A model generated the notes under the pieces. It ran no database searches and had not been told where the DNA came from. It worked only from the letters and a program-made list of their open reading frames with translations. A stretch of DNA of 64,000 nucleotides from Galerina marginata (taxonomy: Eukaryota; Basidiomycota; Agaricomycetes; Agaricales; Galerinaceae). Below, in pieces: positions 21,328 to 32,801 of this stretch (its first letter is position 1; the number at the start of each line of letters is the position of its first letter). Position numbers and translations under genes: made by a program. The stretch spans positions 1,364,001-1,428,000 of the forward strand of contig JAECYW010000001.1 in assembly GCA_023014335.1 (NCBI GenBank), written 5' to 3'.

Positions 21328-24300
21328 TTACTGTTTCGAAGCCGATGAGCGACTGGGAACAGAGGCGGGACAAGGGTCGCTTACAGAGAAATACATCAGA
21401 GTCCTCTGAGTCGCGTGGAGCGGCTTGAAGCCTTTCTGGAACTTGTCCAGAGAATCAGTGGCTCTGGCCGTGTCCACAGAGGCATCATCGGATCCAATCA
21501 GGTCCCATTGCTCATTTGGATCGAAGTGATTCTTTGCCCGGGAACATACGATATCAGCGTCTGTCGAATAGATTAATAGACGCCACATTGTAGCACAAGT
21601 GCAACTCCTTACAGTATACTGGCGCCGGAATGGAAACAGATCTTGTCGATCGTGCATATACATGGCACAATGCAAATGAGAGGGATTGGAGGGCGTCGGC
21701 GCTATCAACAGAGTGTCAGCAATATTACATGAGCGTTACAATATGCTATGGCTCACGTAAATCCATTTTCCTGGATGTCATTCACAATGTCAGTATGTTG
21801 TTTTCATTAATTAATGTCCGATGAGAGAAAACTTACATCATAAAGAACCTAGAATTAATATCAGCGTCAGAATTTGTTTTTCATACTATTAGATTGACCT
21901 TACCGAGTAATGAGCAGGTCGGCTAGTGCCCAAGAGTCCGCCATGACTTTGAAGATAGAAATCGAATTCTGTCGGATGGGCGATTTCGCGATCAACGACG
22001 GTTCCAGCAGGGCAGTTGCCACTCCTGTCAGCATCTCTCTCCGACTGAGGGAAGAACCTTTGTTATGGTGTCAATGAGGAATTTACATAACCAGGTAGTG
22101 CGGGAACGCACCGGACATGATGGCGCTTTCCAACAACAATAACCGTGATTTTGGGTTTAATTTGCAGGTCCGCACATGCTCCTAAAGAACGCTTATTTTC
22201 AACAAGAGGTCAGCAAAGAAAGGGATGGGTGTGTACTCTTGAGCAACGGAAGCTCTGTGCGGATTTTCAGCGTCAACACTGGATTGATGAAATATGCTCA
22301 ACCAACCTTGTTCAAGAACTTGCTTAAATTGGCCTTCGGAAACACCGTCTATGCGATATAGATGTGGTTCAGTATCCATAAAATATCATTCAAGCCATCA
22401 AACGAACCGCGGTAAAAGATGATGCGCTTGGGTTGGTTAGTATTTCCCTGTTTTTTCTCGACAAATTGTCGGTATCGCATATATAGATTCAAAACGTGCT
22501 GGAAAAAATGCCTGAGTGAGAACATAAGACAGAAGACGAGAACTACACACCTTGCTCATTTCGTAAAGGTCTGCAATCATTTCTTGTCGAGAGGTCTGCA
22601 CGCGAGAATCTGAAATTCACCATGTTTATTTTGCTGCGGTCGCACGCAAGTATAGGAGGACCAACCTGCGACATATTTTGCGGTATCCGAATCGACGTTT
22701 CCAACGAGAGACGTGAAAGACGGTCGTCCATCTGAACCAGGAGCAGGATGGATAACATCGGCGCCTTGAATAATAAACGGATGAGCACTTAAAAAAGGCG
22801 GATTCAGACAGAATAGCATGGACATACCCATCACAATAGTTGGCATGTGAGGATCAGTTAGGACGGTTACCGAAGACGGGTCGGGAATGGTGTTGATACC
22901 ACCGAGCTTGACGTTGATCCTAAGATAATAGTAAGAAAAAGCTGGGCGAAGGCGCATATGACATACTTCAAGCTGACGTTCGCAAAATATTGGGGTTTAG
23001 CCCGGGAGCATTTTATGCTCTTCATGCATTGAGTTGGAATGCCCATCTAGATTCCAATTATCAATGATAACCGTCGAAGTGAGTTCTGACGGATCTTACT
23101 TCGATATCACCGAAGCTGGCGAACGCGATTTAGTATAGGCTAGCATTCAGATTAAATGAGATTTACTATTTAACTTCCGTGTAGATTTCGTTACCTCCTT
23201 CCGGGAGTATGATAACGAATAGTTGAGGCGGGTTCTTATACTGTTGGATGACCTCGTGTCCGACACTACGCATAGTTTCTCGGACCTTCGCCTGACCACT
23301 GGCATAACGAACGACGTTGGTCGACTCGATCTGGATGCCTGTGATAGGTGTAAGAACAAAAACATGATTACTAACGAAAAGACTTGCCAACTTCCTTGCA
23401 GCCGTCAACTAAGCCAGCCATTACCTCGCTGACTGCTTGATGCGGAAATCTTTGCTGCGTTTCGAAAACAACCAGAGCCCATCGGCGAATGGGGTCTGTA
23501 GGCTTGTAGAAACGCTTGTCGACCCTTTGAAGACGTTAGTGAGAACGACGAGCTCATAATATATTGAAGTACTCACATGTTCCAAGATCCATTATTCGGA
23601 ACCTAAGTAGACCTTCTATCAGAGTGGATGAGAACATTGTGCAAGAGAGTGACCTACGATGGTGGGCTGCTTGCTACCAGCACCGTAGCGTAAGGTTGGG
23701 GGAATCAAGACCCTTGCTTTTACCTTAAGTGGCCCAGTTGTGTTCACGTTCATTCCAAATTGACGAACGTATTCGGATTGGCCGTAAGCTAAGACCTGAA
23801 TAGTGCAACCTTGAGCACTCTGCTATGTCACAAGAAAAAAAGACTTACATTAAGGCCATTTCTAATGCTATCCAACCGATCTCTCGGTCTCTTGGTGGCA
23901 AAATCAAGGACATCCTTTGTCTTTTCAGGAGGCATCTGCTTCCTCATAATCTGACCCGGAGGAACTGTGCAAAGTTCGAGAGGAATTTTGGCCCCAGAAC
24001 CAACCTGGAATTGAGATGAGCAACGGGACACGAAGTGATGTTAGGGCTTACCTCGGCGCAAATGATATCTGGGAACTGCAAAGGTTTGTTCAACGTTTGC
24101 TTGAAGTAGTCCGCGACGGACATCTGTCCACCTTCACGAAGCGTGAACATTTCCTCCTTAGCACTGACACGGGTCAATTTCTTGATGACTCGGGGCGTTG
24201 GCGTGACTTTTCCGCCTGCCCCGGTAGTTGGGGTTAGGATTCTGATACCAGAGATAAACCTCTGGAGACGGAGAAACTCTCGCTCAGGGAAATTTTGCTT

Positions 24301-25423
24301 AAAGAGCTGGCTTGGGTGGTTCTTTCCAAGGTATTCGAGGCATAACCGCAGGAGTGGGCCGCTTTTGTACATGGTTGCAGTGGATATATCAATGTTGATG
24401 AGCATCTGGCCAATACCAGGGCGAACGGATTGGAAGTATCCACGCCATAGAATAATTCCGAGGCCAATATCCTTAGTTTCTTGGTCGGTGAAGAACGATC
24501 GCACGTTGAAGGGATAGTTCATGGTCGGTTCCATGCGGATAACGACATTGAGGGCCTACATTCGCCGCGTTGTTAAACTGGATTGCTTACTGTCAAATAA
24601 ATAATAAACATACCGTTATAGCGGTTAGTACGCTGTTATCATGGGATTGATCACCATTAATAAAACGTTTGAGAACCCTGGAGCGACATCCTTAAAATCA
24701 GTAAACTTATAATCGCCAACGGAGAGCAGTCATACTCAGGATTGATTTCGGCAACTTTTGTCAATCGAACTTTGTACACCTTTGGCGCACGACCGCCAGG
24801 ATCAGCCGGTCGACCGTCAGTTAAGCTCACTTCAAACTAAATATACAAAAGGCTGTTAGATATTGGATGACAGGTTGGAGTATTGAAACGCGCGTCCTGG
24901 GTACCGGCTTCACCAAAAGGGAGTTCCCGCACGGCAAACATATTTTTTCTACCGTCATAGACAGCACGCGGAGTAAAAATCTCAGGAGCAGCTTGAGTTT
25001 GCAACTGCTTTATGATATCCATGTTAAGACGAGCAGGGAGAGTTTTCTCAGAGGGAGAGATGACTGTACAGAAAAAGACATGAATCTAGCTTCGTAGCGC
25101 CTGTAGAATTGTACTAACCGACTACAGGAAAAAAAATCTTAGTGGTGCGCTTTATTCAACGAGCGGAATGACGTACTATCATAATGGTGAATGACACCCT
25201 CGGGAATGGTCGTTTGGAAAGAGTTTACGTGAATATTAAGCTCGCGTCCGCCTGTGCCAAAGTTTGGGCGCTTGACACCGACTGTCGTAATATGCGATCC
25301 AGCACTAGGTAACCCGACTTGAAGTCCGGCGCCACCACGCGTCGCGGCACCTCCGCGACCGCCCCTTATGGCAGGACCAACGCCGCCGCGAGGACCGCCT
25401 CGAGGAGCTGCACGGGGAGGCAT
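21328..25423 (-). CDS. Argonaute (RNA-induced silencing endonuclease)
   Basis: Domain order: an N-terminal RGG-type Arg/Gly-rich tail (25423-25310), the N/L1 region, PAZ around 24150-23930 ([25 protein letters not shown], then [12 protein letters not shown]), then MID and PIWI. In PIWI all four catalytic residues are visible: Asp in GADVIHP, Glu in [12 protein letters not shown], Asp in the RDGVSEGQF block split by an intron, and His in SRPAHYSV. It should be slicing-competent. [26 protein letters not shown] and [11 protein letters not shown] are typical. About 18 exons. One junction (near 24904, before [10 protein letters not shown]) needs either a one-base excess or a non-GT donor. The C-terminal stop is set at 21328, though a last intron could alter the final residues. 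Acts in RNAi and genome defence. Confidence 0.93.
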
Positions 25424-26165
25424 ACGAGCTATGTGCAAGGTTTAAATGGGCGACGTTGGGGAAGAAAAATGGGCCTCTGCACAGGAGATGCCTTCCTTTT
25501 ATCTCCTCAGTGCGGAGTTCATCGATAAAGAATTGTTGTGACTGATTCAGGGGCCGACTCGCCTTCTGTCACGGTCATGTGATTGATTGGGTCCAAATTT
25601 GGTCATTCTGCTACTTGCTTTGTCCTCCCTCTTTCGGAACCGCCACTTCTCATTCAAATGGGTGTGGATCCATTCGTCTTTCTTGGCCGAACAAGAACTC
25701 GTTGTCTCGAATTATTTATCTGTGTTCTTGCTGTGCGCGCTGCATGCCAATTTCATTAGAAGGTTTGAGCGCCAAATGTTTCTCCGCTGCATCATGCCTC
25801 GCCAAAGATGCGCGTATCCGACACATTTTCGCTGAAAGCGGTGGACTACCGTTAATTTGAACGTCTGCCTGCAACTTCTGGCACGATTTGGGGGTCGAAC
25901 TGTGTTGCTTGCGTTACGCGTGAGCATGGCCCAATTACTTGCATGCCGCATGCAATACTGTGGAAATCATAGCCACTGGGCCACGCCGCTTTCCTTCAAA
26001 GGTCGACCGCTCGCAGTGGCATCAGTGCCCTGCATACCGCTTTGACGACCACATCTGAGGTAAAAAGGACAAAGGATTCTGTGCCTCCGAAACCGACAGA
26101 CCTGCCCGTCCCACTCACCATCACCTTCCACTGACACTCCCTTATTTATTATTCTAACTGCCGAC
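25424..26165. promoter_or_regulatory. divergent intergenic region between Argonaute and an unknown gene
   Basis: About 740 bp between two start codons on opposite strands. Short open frames on both strands overlap each other and show no protein-like conservation. I see no tRNA, repeat or named element. It should contain the Argonaute promoter. Confidence 0.4.
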
Positions 26166-27165
26166 ATGCAGCGTAACATGAGTTACCGAAAACCTCCACC
26201 TGTTTATATCCCCTCCCCGCCTCCCTCTCCCCCCCCTTCCACAAGGCGAGAGAGAGAGAAAGATGCTGAAGAAACTCAAGAAAAACAAGTTCCACCCGTG
26301 AGCGACTTTTCTTGTGGCTTCTGATCTCAACTGACGTTATTAATTATAGCTGCCTGACAATTGGCGAGAGATACTCTCCGCGAAGGCCGTAAAAGCCAAA
26401 GCTACGAAGGCACTGCCTGTTATTGGAACCCAAGAAAAACTCCAGAGAGAGGAGGAGATCGATATAACTGAGCTCAAGGTTTACTTTTCCACATGTTCAA
26501 TAAAGTGAGGCTGACCTCTGGCTACAGAAGTTGCCGGACCTACCCCAGGGACGTGATATCGACGAAGACCAGGAGTCCTTCGCCACTGCACCAGGAAGCC
26601 ATCATTTGTCGCCACATAGTACACATCGAGGACGTGGCCTACCGACAGTATGTCCTTTTCAAGCCTTCGTTGATATGCCACAAATATGCCAATTCACTTT
26701 CAGCATTATCGTCCGCCCACGCCCCCCTTGCGCTCCCAAAGCAAACAGAGCAGACGGTTACCGACCCCCGCAGACAAAAATTCTGAACACGTTACTTTGT
26801 ATTCCGAAACACATTCATCACCTGGGCTCTATCTTGCCAGTAACAGCCTTAATCATTACGCCAACTACCCGCGCCTCGGCGCCGGCTCGCTCAAACCTAC
26901 AGCGTCTTTCCGGACTGAGAGGACGCTGGTGTCCATGAACACGAATTTCTCCATGGGCTGGCCCAATGGATTGGGGAACTCATCAGAAAGGGCGATGCAT
27001 AGCTATCCGACTTTTCTGATACAGAAAGAGACTCCTGACGCGTTGGCCAATAAGGACGACGCGTCCGACGAGCTGGGGCACTGTGGGATTTTCTCATGCT
27101 GGCCCAGGATTTGTCTGAGTGTGTGGGCTCAGAAGCTACGCAGCTTTGTGGTCATATCTAAATGA
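26166..27165 (+). CDS. unknown Pro-rich hydrophilic protein
   Basis: I do not recognise it. Four exons join with GT-AG introns into one open frame. It starts with a Pro-rich stretch (YIPSPPPSPPP), then a conserved-looking block with LPDNWREILSAKAVKAKATKALPVIGTQEKLQ. A long disordered Ser/Thr/Pro/His-rich part follows, ending in a Cys-containing hydrophobic tail (GIFSCWPRICLSVWAQKLRSF). The NWREILSAKA block is the only part that looks folded; homologues, if any, should share it. An alternative start is the ATG at 26178. Frame intact. Confidence 0.65.
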
Positions 27166-27549
27166 CTGATGTATCAACACTATATACCCTCTCGCCACGC
27201 TAATATACCATTTAAATTTGTCCTTCGATGAACTGGCAGTGCTTTATCGTAAGAACGTCATGAGAATCGTATGTAAGCACGACAATCCTGATCCGGCCAT
27301 CACAGCCAGTGGAGTTGACGAGCAACCTTTCCCTCGTAATCAGCAATGTTGAACTTATGAGAGCAGGCCTCTCCCCGGCTACCTGCGAACGCCGTCTTTC
27401 GCTCTCATACGTTTCAATCCTCGCCATCTCGCTTTCCGTTGTTGAAAGTGTTCACCATTGACTCCGGTTTATTTCCGAACCGCAACGGCTTCCAACTTTT
27501 GCTTCATTAAACGCCCGTTGGCGGTGGGCAGGCAGAAGTAATCGATACA
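27166..27549. other. intergenic region before the mitochondrial carrier gene
   Basis: About 380 bp between two plus-strand genes. It has short open frames on both strands but nothing convincing. It should hold the 3' UTR of the unknown gene and the carrier promoter. Confidence 0.4.
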
Positions 27550-29886
27550 ATGCAAGACCAAGATGCAGACTCTGACGAGGATCTGCGCGTTCCTCGAAAC
27601 CGCTCCTACTTACTCCCCTTGCGGTCGGATTCTGAAGCGCAACCACATACGCTAGAAGAGTTTCGAGAGGCCGAAGGGCGGGAGAACCGAAAGCGGAGGT
27701 TACTTCAATTGTGGAAGTCCCTTCCGGCGTACCTCCATCCTACGAAAAAGCCCTCACCCCAAGGGAATGGCCACCTCACCACAGCAGAAAAAGCAGAGGC
27801 GTTGAAAGCGATGTATGATAGCGAGCTTTTACTTCATTGCTCGACGCCCATATCCAGCTCTCGTCCACCTCATATCGGTTGGAGAGAATTCAAGAATTAC
27901 TCAGAGACGAAGGAAGCTGGTATGTCTCAATCTCTACTTTGGGATAACTCCCTCTCTCAAGCCACTGAAACTAGAGCTATGGCGCATCTTTCACGACGAA
28001 TTGGACTTGGACGGTAATGGGTGCCTTGACCGAGCTGAACTCGTAGCTGCCTTGAGCAAAACCGGTGAGCATATCCACCCCAACCTCGTCATTCTATCTG
28101 ACCGCGCCATGCAGGTATCCCGCTCTCCGATTCGACAATAGACGATTTCATGCTTTCCGTATCCTCCGAACCACACTCGCATCACATCAACTTTGGCCAG
28201 TTTCGCGATTTCTTTCTCCTTTTGCCGCGCAAAATTTCACCTGCCGAGATCTACCGATACTACGAGATGAGGAAGTACATGGGCGAAGACGGGCGTGGTG
28301 CAGCACGTGTAAATATGGAAGGTAAAGAGTGTCAGGGCTGAGTGACCCGTCCTTGGCTGACTGTCTACCTCAAGGCGATGTGAGTCTGAGTGCGGAAGAC
28401 AAGCCTCCAGAATCCGCTTCGTACAAATCACCACACTTTGGCTCACAAACAACACAAATACCAGAGAGCGACGAAGACTACGAGTACGACGAATTTGACG
28501 AAGAAGAGGAGAAGGAGGAAGAGCACCACGAATTTCTTGAAGGCCATACCGCCCTGAAGTTCCTTCTTGCAGGTGGTGTAGCTGGCGCCGGTAAGATATT
28601 CGCGCGAACAATACTCCAGTATCTCATGACACCATTCGTTTTCCAGTTTCCCGGACATGTACTGCGCCATTTGACCGTCTCAAAATCTTTCTTATAACAC
28701 GATCGCCAGAACTCGGAGGACCACCCATCGCACCGGCGCAGCGGAGTTCAGCTGGCGTCAGGATCATCGCGAGTGCCGTGGCGCGTATCTACTCGGAGGG
28801 CGGCGTCCTCGCGTTCTGGACGGGCAACGGCCTCTCCGTCGCGAAGATATTCCCAGAGTCTGCGATCAAGTTCTTCGCGTACGAGTCCTCTGTCAGTGCC
28901 TCATTTTCATCCATCGCACAAAAACGTCTTAGTGCGATACTGACAGAAACGTGCCTTTGCGAAATACTTTGATAAAGTGGAAGATTCTCGGGATATCAGC
29001 GGCTTCAGTCGGTTTCTTTCTGGTGGGATTGGTGGGATCAGCAGTCAACTGAGTGGGTGATCCGTTTCCATTCAGCTGTCTATTTCTATTAACTGTGCCA
29101 TATAAGGCATATACCCAATAGAGACGCTGAAGGTCATTCCTCACGTTGACGCGATTGCGATGTTACTTATCACACTTTTAGACACAAATGATGAGCAACA
29201 CGGGGCAGGAAAAACGGTCGCTGGTCTCTGCAATGCGCCATCTATGGCACCTTGGCGGTGTTCGGGCATATTATCGTGGACTCACCGTAGGTTTTCCAAC
29301 AATGCCTGGTGGATGCACAGTTGATATGGCGCGTTCGCGTTTTTATAGATTGGTCTCGTCGGCGTGTTCCCGTTGGTTCTTCTCCTACGTTCTATCATGC
29401 ACATGTAATTTTCTTCATCTCAGGTACTCGGCAATCGACATGAGCACCTTTGAAGCGCTAAAGCAGGCCTACCAACGGTCTACAGGCAAGCAAGAACCGG
29501 GTGTGCTCGCTCTCCTCGCCTTTGGCAGTATATCAGGCAGCGTCGGTGCCACGAGTGTCTACCCTCTGAACCTCGTCCGGACGCGTCTCCAGGCGTCCGG
29601 GTCCTCGGGGCATCCACAGATATACACCGGGGTTTGGGACGTCGCGTCGAAGACCTGGCAGCACGATGGCTGGAGAGGGTTTTATCGCGGCTTGTTTCCC
29701 ACACTTGCAAAGGCAAGTGAACCAGGTGTATATTTATAGGGCTTCCGTCTGACATGTTTTTAGGTTGTTCCTGCGGTCTCTATATCTTATGTCGTGTATG
29801 AGCACGCAAAACGAAGGTCTGTTTGCGATCACAATTCTTTTCTATTATGCCGCTGACAAGGTTCTATTTGCAGACTTGGTGTTTAA
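27550..29886 (+). CDS. EF-hand mitochondrial carrier (ATP-Mg/phosphate, SCaMC/Sal1 type)
   Basis: Exchanges adenine nucleotides with phosphate across the inner mitochondrial membrane under Ca control. The N-terminal third faces the cytosol side and holds a canonical EF-hand loop (DLDGNGCLDRAEL) plus a degenerate second one. An acidic linker (DEDYEYDEFDEEEEKEEE) leads to three carrier repeats. Their signatures are AGAVSRTCTAPFDRLKI, SGGIGGISSQLSIYPIETLKT and ISGSVGATSVYPLNLVRTRLQASG. The third motif PLNLVR lacks the acidic residue, as in other SCaMCs. About ten introns. The one at 29713-29763 uses a GC donor (AAG|GCAAGT). Frame intact to the TAA at 29884. Confidence 0.93.
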
Positions 29887-30405
29887 ACTATGCATTATAT
29901 TACTTTTTGCTTTACGATCTCCATAGAGGCCATTTTCCTCAGGCATGCAATGTATCTAGTAGCAGTAGAATCTTGCCGAACTTTACCTGCACATACTATC
30001 TTAATATCGAATAAATTCACAACATGCATCGGAGTGAGTGAAATGAAGATGTAGGGTATATACATTTTTTCGTGAGCAATTGATAATTGATAAGACAAAG
30101 CAGTATGAGGTGCGGTGAGATGAGGATCCGAATGGGTTGTTCGTAATTATGGAGATGTACCAAAGGGTTAACCATTATGAAACAAGCGTGAGCTGCGAAT
30201 TCATTACGATCGTGATAATAGCGAATAGAAAGATGCGGTGTTGTAGATCCGAGAGATGGTTGTGTAGATCGAGGCATGTCACCCAGCGGGGTACATGACA
30301 GGGCAGGAGCAGAGGGCAGTGAGGTAGCGGTGGTGAAAATGCACGTGGACGGAGAGGGCGACAGGGGTGCTCTAGCCATGAAAGCTAAAGTGAACGGTGC
30401 TAGGA
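29887..30405. other. convergent 3' region, carrier / VTT gene
   Basis: About 520 bp between two stop codons facing each other, so it holds two 3' UTRs. A minus-strand open frame at 30017-30544 overlaps the VTT gene end in another frame and has no family features. Nothing else is seen. Confidence 0.4.
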
Positions 30406-31902
30406 TCATGATTCGGAGAGGTCTTCGATCCTTCTCTTCTCGTCCACAAGGGTGTCCAAATTTAGCTGGTCCTGTGCTTGCTCGCGTCCGCGCGACCGGG
30501 AGGTCATCCGTATTTTTGTGCGCCAGTCTTGGACCCAGGTCCACCTCGACTCGCGTTTGTCGTCCTCCGAGGCCGAGGAGCGAGGAGCATGGGAAATGAA
30601 TGCGCGGAGCTTTTGGCGGCCTAGAAGAGGTGCGAGGGATATGATGGAGAGGAAGGCGAGTTTAAGGATGATTTCCGGCGTAGTGAGCAGTGATGACACA
30701 GTCTGGGGTGTCGGCGAAGGGGTCGAGGCTACTGTTTGGAGGATATCCCCGATCTGACGTCACGGAGGCATTAGAGCTTCTTTCAGACAGGATTCGTAAG
30801 ATGAGATGACAAACCTGGCAAGTGACTGCGGTCCATGGTAGACAGCCGATAAAAGTGCCCAGCATGCAGTCGACGAGGGAAACGTTGCATACACCACAGG
30901 CGATGTTGATGCCTGACCACGGTACGACGCCAACGAGGCGGAGGACAGAGAGGCGGACCCATGTTGATGATCTGGGTTTGAATTGATTGCCGGAACCATC
31001 GGGAGTGACATCTGAATCACCGCCGAGGGCGTTACGCGTCATATCCAAAGCGCGAGGGAATATTTTAGCAAGGAAAGGGCCGAGAGGTGTTGAGAGCATT
31101 GTCGCGCAAGCGGAGCCCACAGTGGTGAGGGCAGTAAGGAGGACGGTCGCGTAGAGTGGGGAGAAGAGGGCGCCACCAAGGACGTTCTGCGAAGAAAAAA
31201 AAATGGGGCGATTGGCGAAATAAGCTCCTTTTGGACAAGGGAGGGAAAAGCGAAAAACATACCCAAAGCACGCTGCCGGGAATCGACCAGGCGTGTTTCC
31301 AAATGGCAGAGATGGCCATAACGCCTAATACGTGGGACAGAGGCCCCATCCCGCTCTGGGAGTAGCCGTGCAGCTCTCGGCCGACTTGGGCTAGGTCGGC
31401 AATGTCGTGTGGCCATGCGAGGGATATTGGAAGGGTTGAGAGACACCAAAGCACAAACGCGGTGGAAATAGGGAACAAGAGAATTACGATCAGTATTGGA
31501 ACATGGATCTAGAGCAAAGAGTGAGCGACAGCAGGAGCAGACAGGAAATATGCTTACAGAGGGAAGCCGCCAGCGGAGTATTTGGGGATCTGGTTCGACG
31601 ACGGTAAAGGTGACCGTGTGCGCGTTTGCGGAGAGGGGGAGGATACCGTCGTCGTTGCTGGAGCGGGGGGACGAGGGGGCTGACCAGGCAAAGGAGTGCT
31701 TCTGGGGGACATGCAGCCAGTCGATAAAGCTGGAGAGAAACCAGGCGAGCATGGAGGGCTGCTCTGCAGGGACGGGACACGGGGACGGGGGATCCTGCAG
31801 ACAGGAATTGGAGCGACGACGACCGATAGTGAGAGCTGGGGGTCTGAGATTGGTGCAGGTAGAGGATGCGCGGGTGCGAGACTTTGGAGGACTCAGTGCC
31901 AT
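30406..31902 (-). CDS. VTT-domain (SNARE-associated Golgi / DedA-like) membrane protein
   Basis: Multi-pass membrane protein of the TVP38/TMEM41/TMEM64 superfamily, which acts in ER/Golgi lipid scrambling and trafficking. The first exon is hydrophilic with Ser/Pro-rich cytosolic sequence. Membrane segments follow: HVPILIVILLFPISTAFVLWCLSTLP, a conserved core with PGSVLWNVLGGALF, and LTTVGSACATMLSTPLGPFLAK. RLVGVVPWSGINIACGVCNVSL shows the family 'R-x-P-x-x-P/G-x-x-x-N' style motif, and LGTFIGCLPWT precedes a last helix. The C-terminal tail is charged. Four exons; donors and acceptors are regular and the frame is intact. Fungal Tvp38 is the nearest functional guess. Confidence 0.85.
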
Positions 31903-32049
31903 CGACGTTTACTTTTAGTTGCAAATCACTCCTGTCAGCACTCCCAATAATAGATCCGCTGACAAATGCCGATTATTCATTGTCGCCGCTCTGCCCGGCC
32001 TATACAACACATGCTACAGGATCATTATAGTACCCATCTCTCTCCTCGC

Positions 32050-32533
32050 TCAGTGCGCTGCCCTCCTGCTCTCCTGGATGATCGTCGACAATTCTTCAAG
32101 CTTGCGTTTCGACCGCAAAAGCGTCCCGAGCTGCGCAATACAACCCAAGTCAGCCAACTGCCATACTCGCCTGATACCAATCAGCACCCACCCTTTTCTT
32201 CGTCAGCTTCCTCGCCTTTTTATCCTGTAGCACAAATACTAGTCAGAAACCAATGCAATAAATAAAAAGTCAGTCTTCGCACCTTGGAGTTCCTCAACAG
32301 CTCCATAACTCGTCGCTCGTACGCCGAGAACCCAGCAACCTCTCGGATCACAGACCGCACAAACTTGGTCTTGGTCGACTGCACGCCTTTACGTTGGCTG
32401 GGGCGGACAGCTTTGGGGATGGGTGTAGTCGGGTGCCCGTGGTTCGGTCCGTATCGCAGATCTGCATTATTGTCCAGTCGTTCAGCAGCCCAGCATTGCA
32501 CTCCGCCCGCAAATACTCACTGGTACGAGCCAT
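32050..32533 (-). CDS. RPL36: 60S ribosomal protein L36 (eL36)
   Basis: Cytosolic large-subunit ribosomal protein. Four exons. The first holds only MART plus one base. Then come NLRYGPNHGHPTTPIPKAVRPSQRKG and VRSVIREVAGFSAYERRVMELLRNSK. DKKARKLTKKR follows after a 60-nt intron, and LGTLLRSKRKLEELSTIIQESR ends the protein. About 100 residues, the family size. A short first coding exon is common in ribosomal protein genes. The frame is intact and the stop is at 32050. Confidence 0.96.
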
Positions 32534-32801
32534 TTTTCTTGATGTCTTGACGGTGTCGTTGGTAGCGTTGCGAAAGATACCCAACCTTACTTCAGAATGT
32601 CGTCACGTGTTGCAAGGGGCTGATGTACTGTACAGTTTTAGTTCTCACGCTACATGCCGAACAGCAGCCGAAATCTCTCTCTAAATAATCTAATCTGCTA
32701 CAAATGCTTTTACGCTAGCACTTAGAAAACCTGTATGTAATATGGTAGATGGAAGGAAGAAGAAAGAATACAAAAATGTGAATCACCGTCCTCGGCAATG
32801 T

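Noticed and set aside
30017..30544. Minus-strand open frame of 175 codons
   Set aside because: It overlaps the VTT gene's last exon in another phase and extends into the 3' region; composition is not protein-like.
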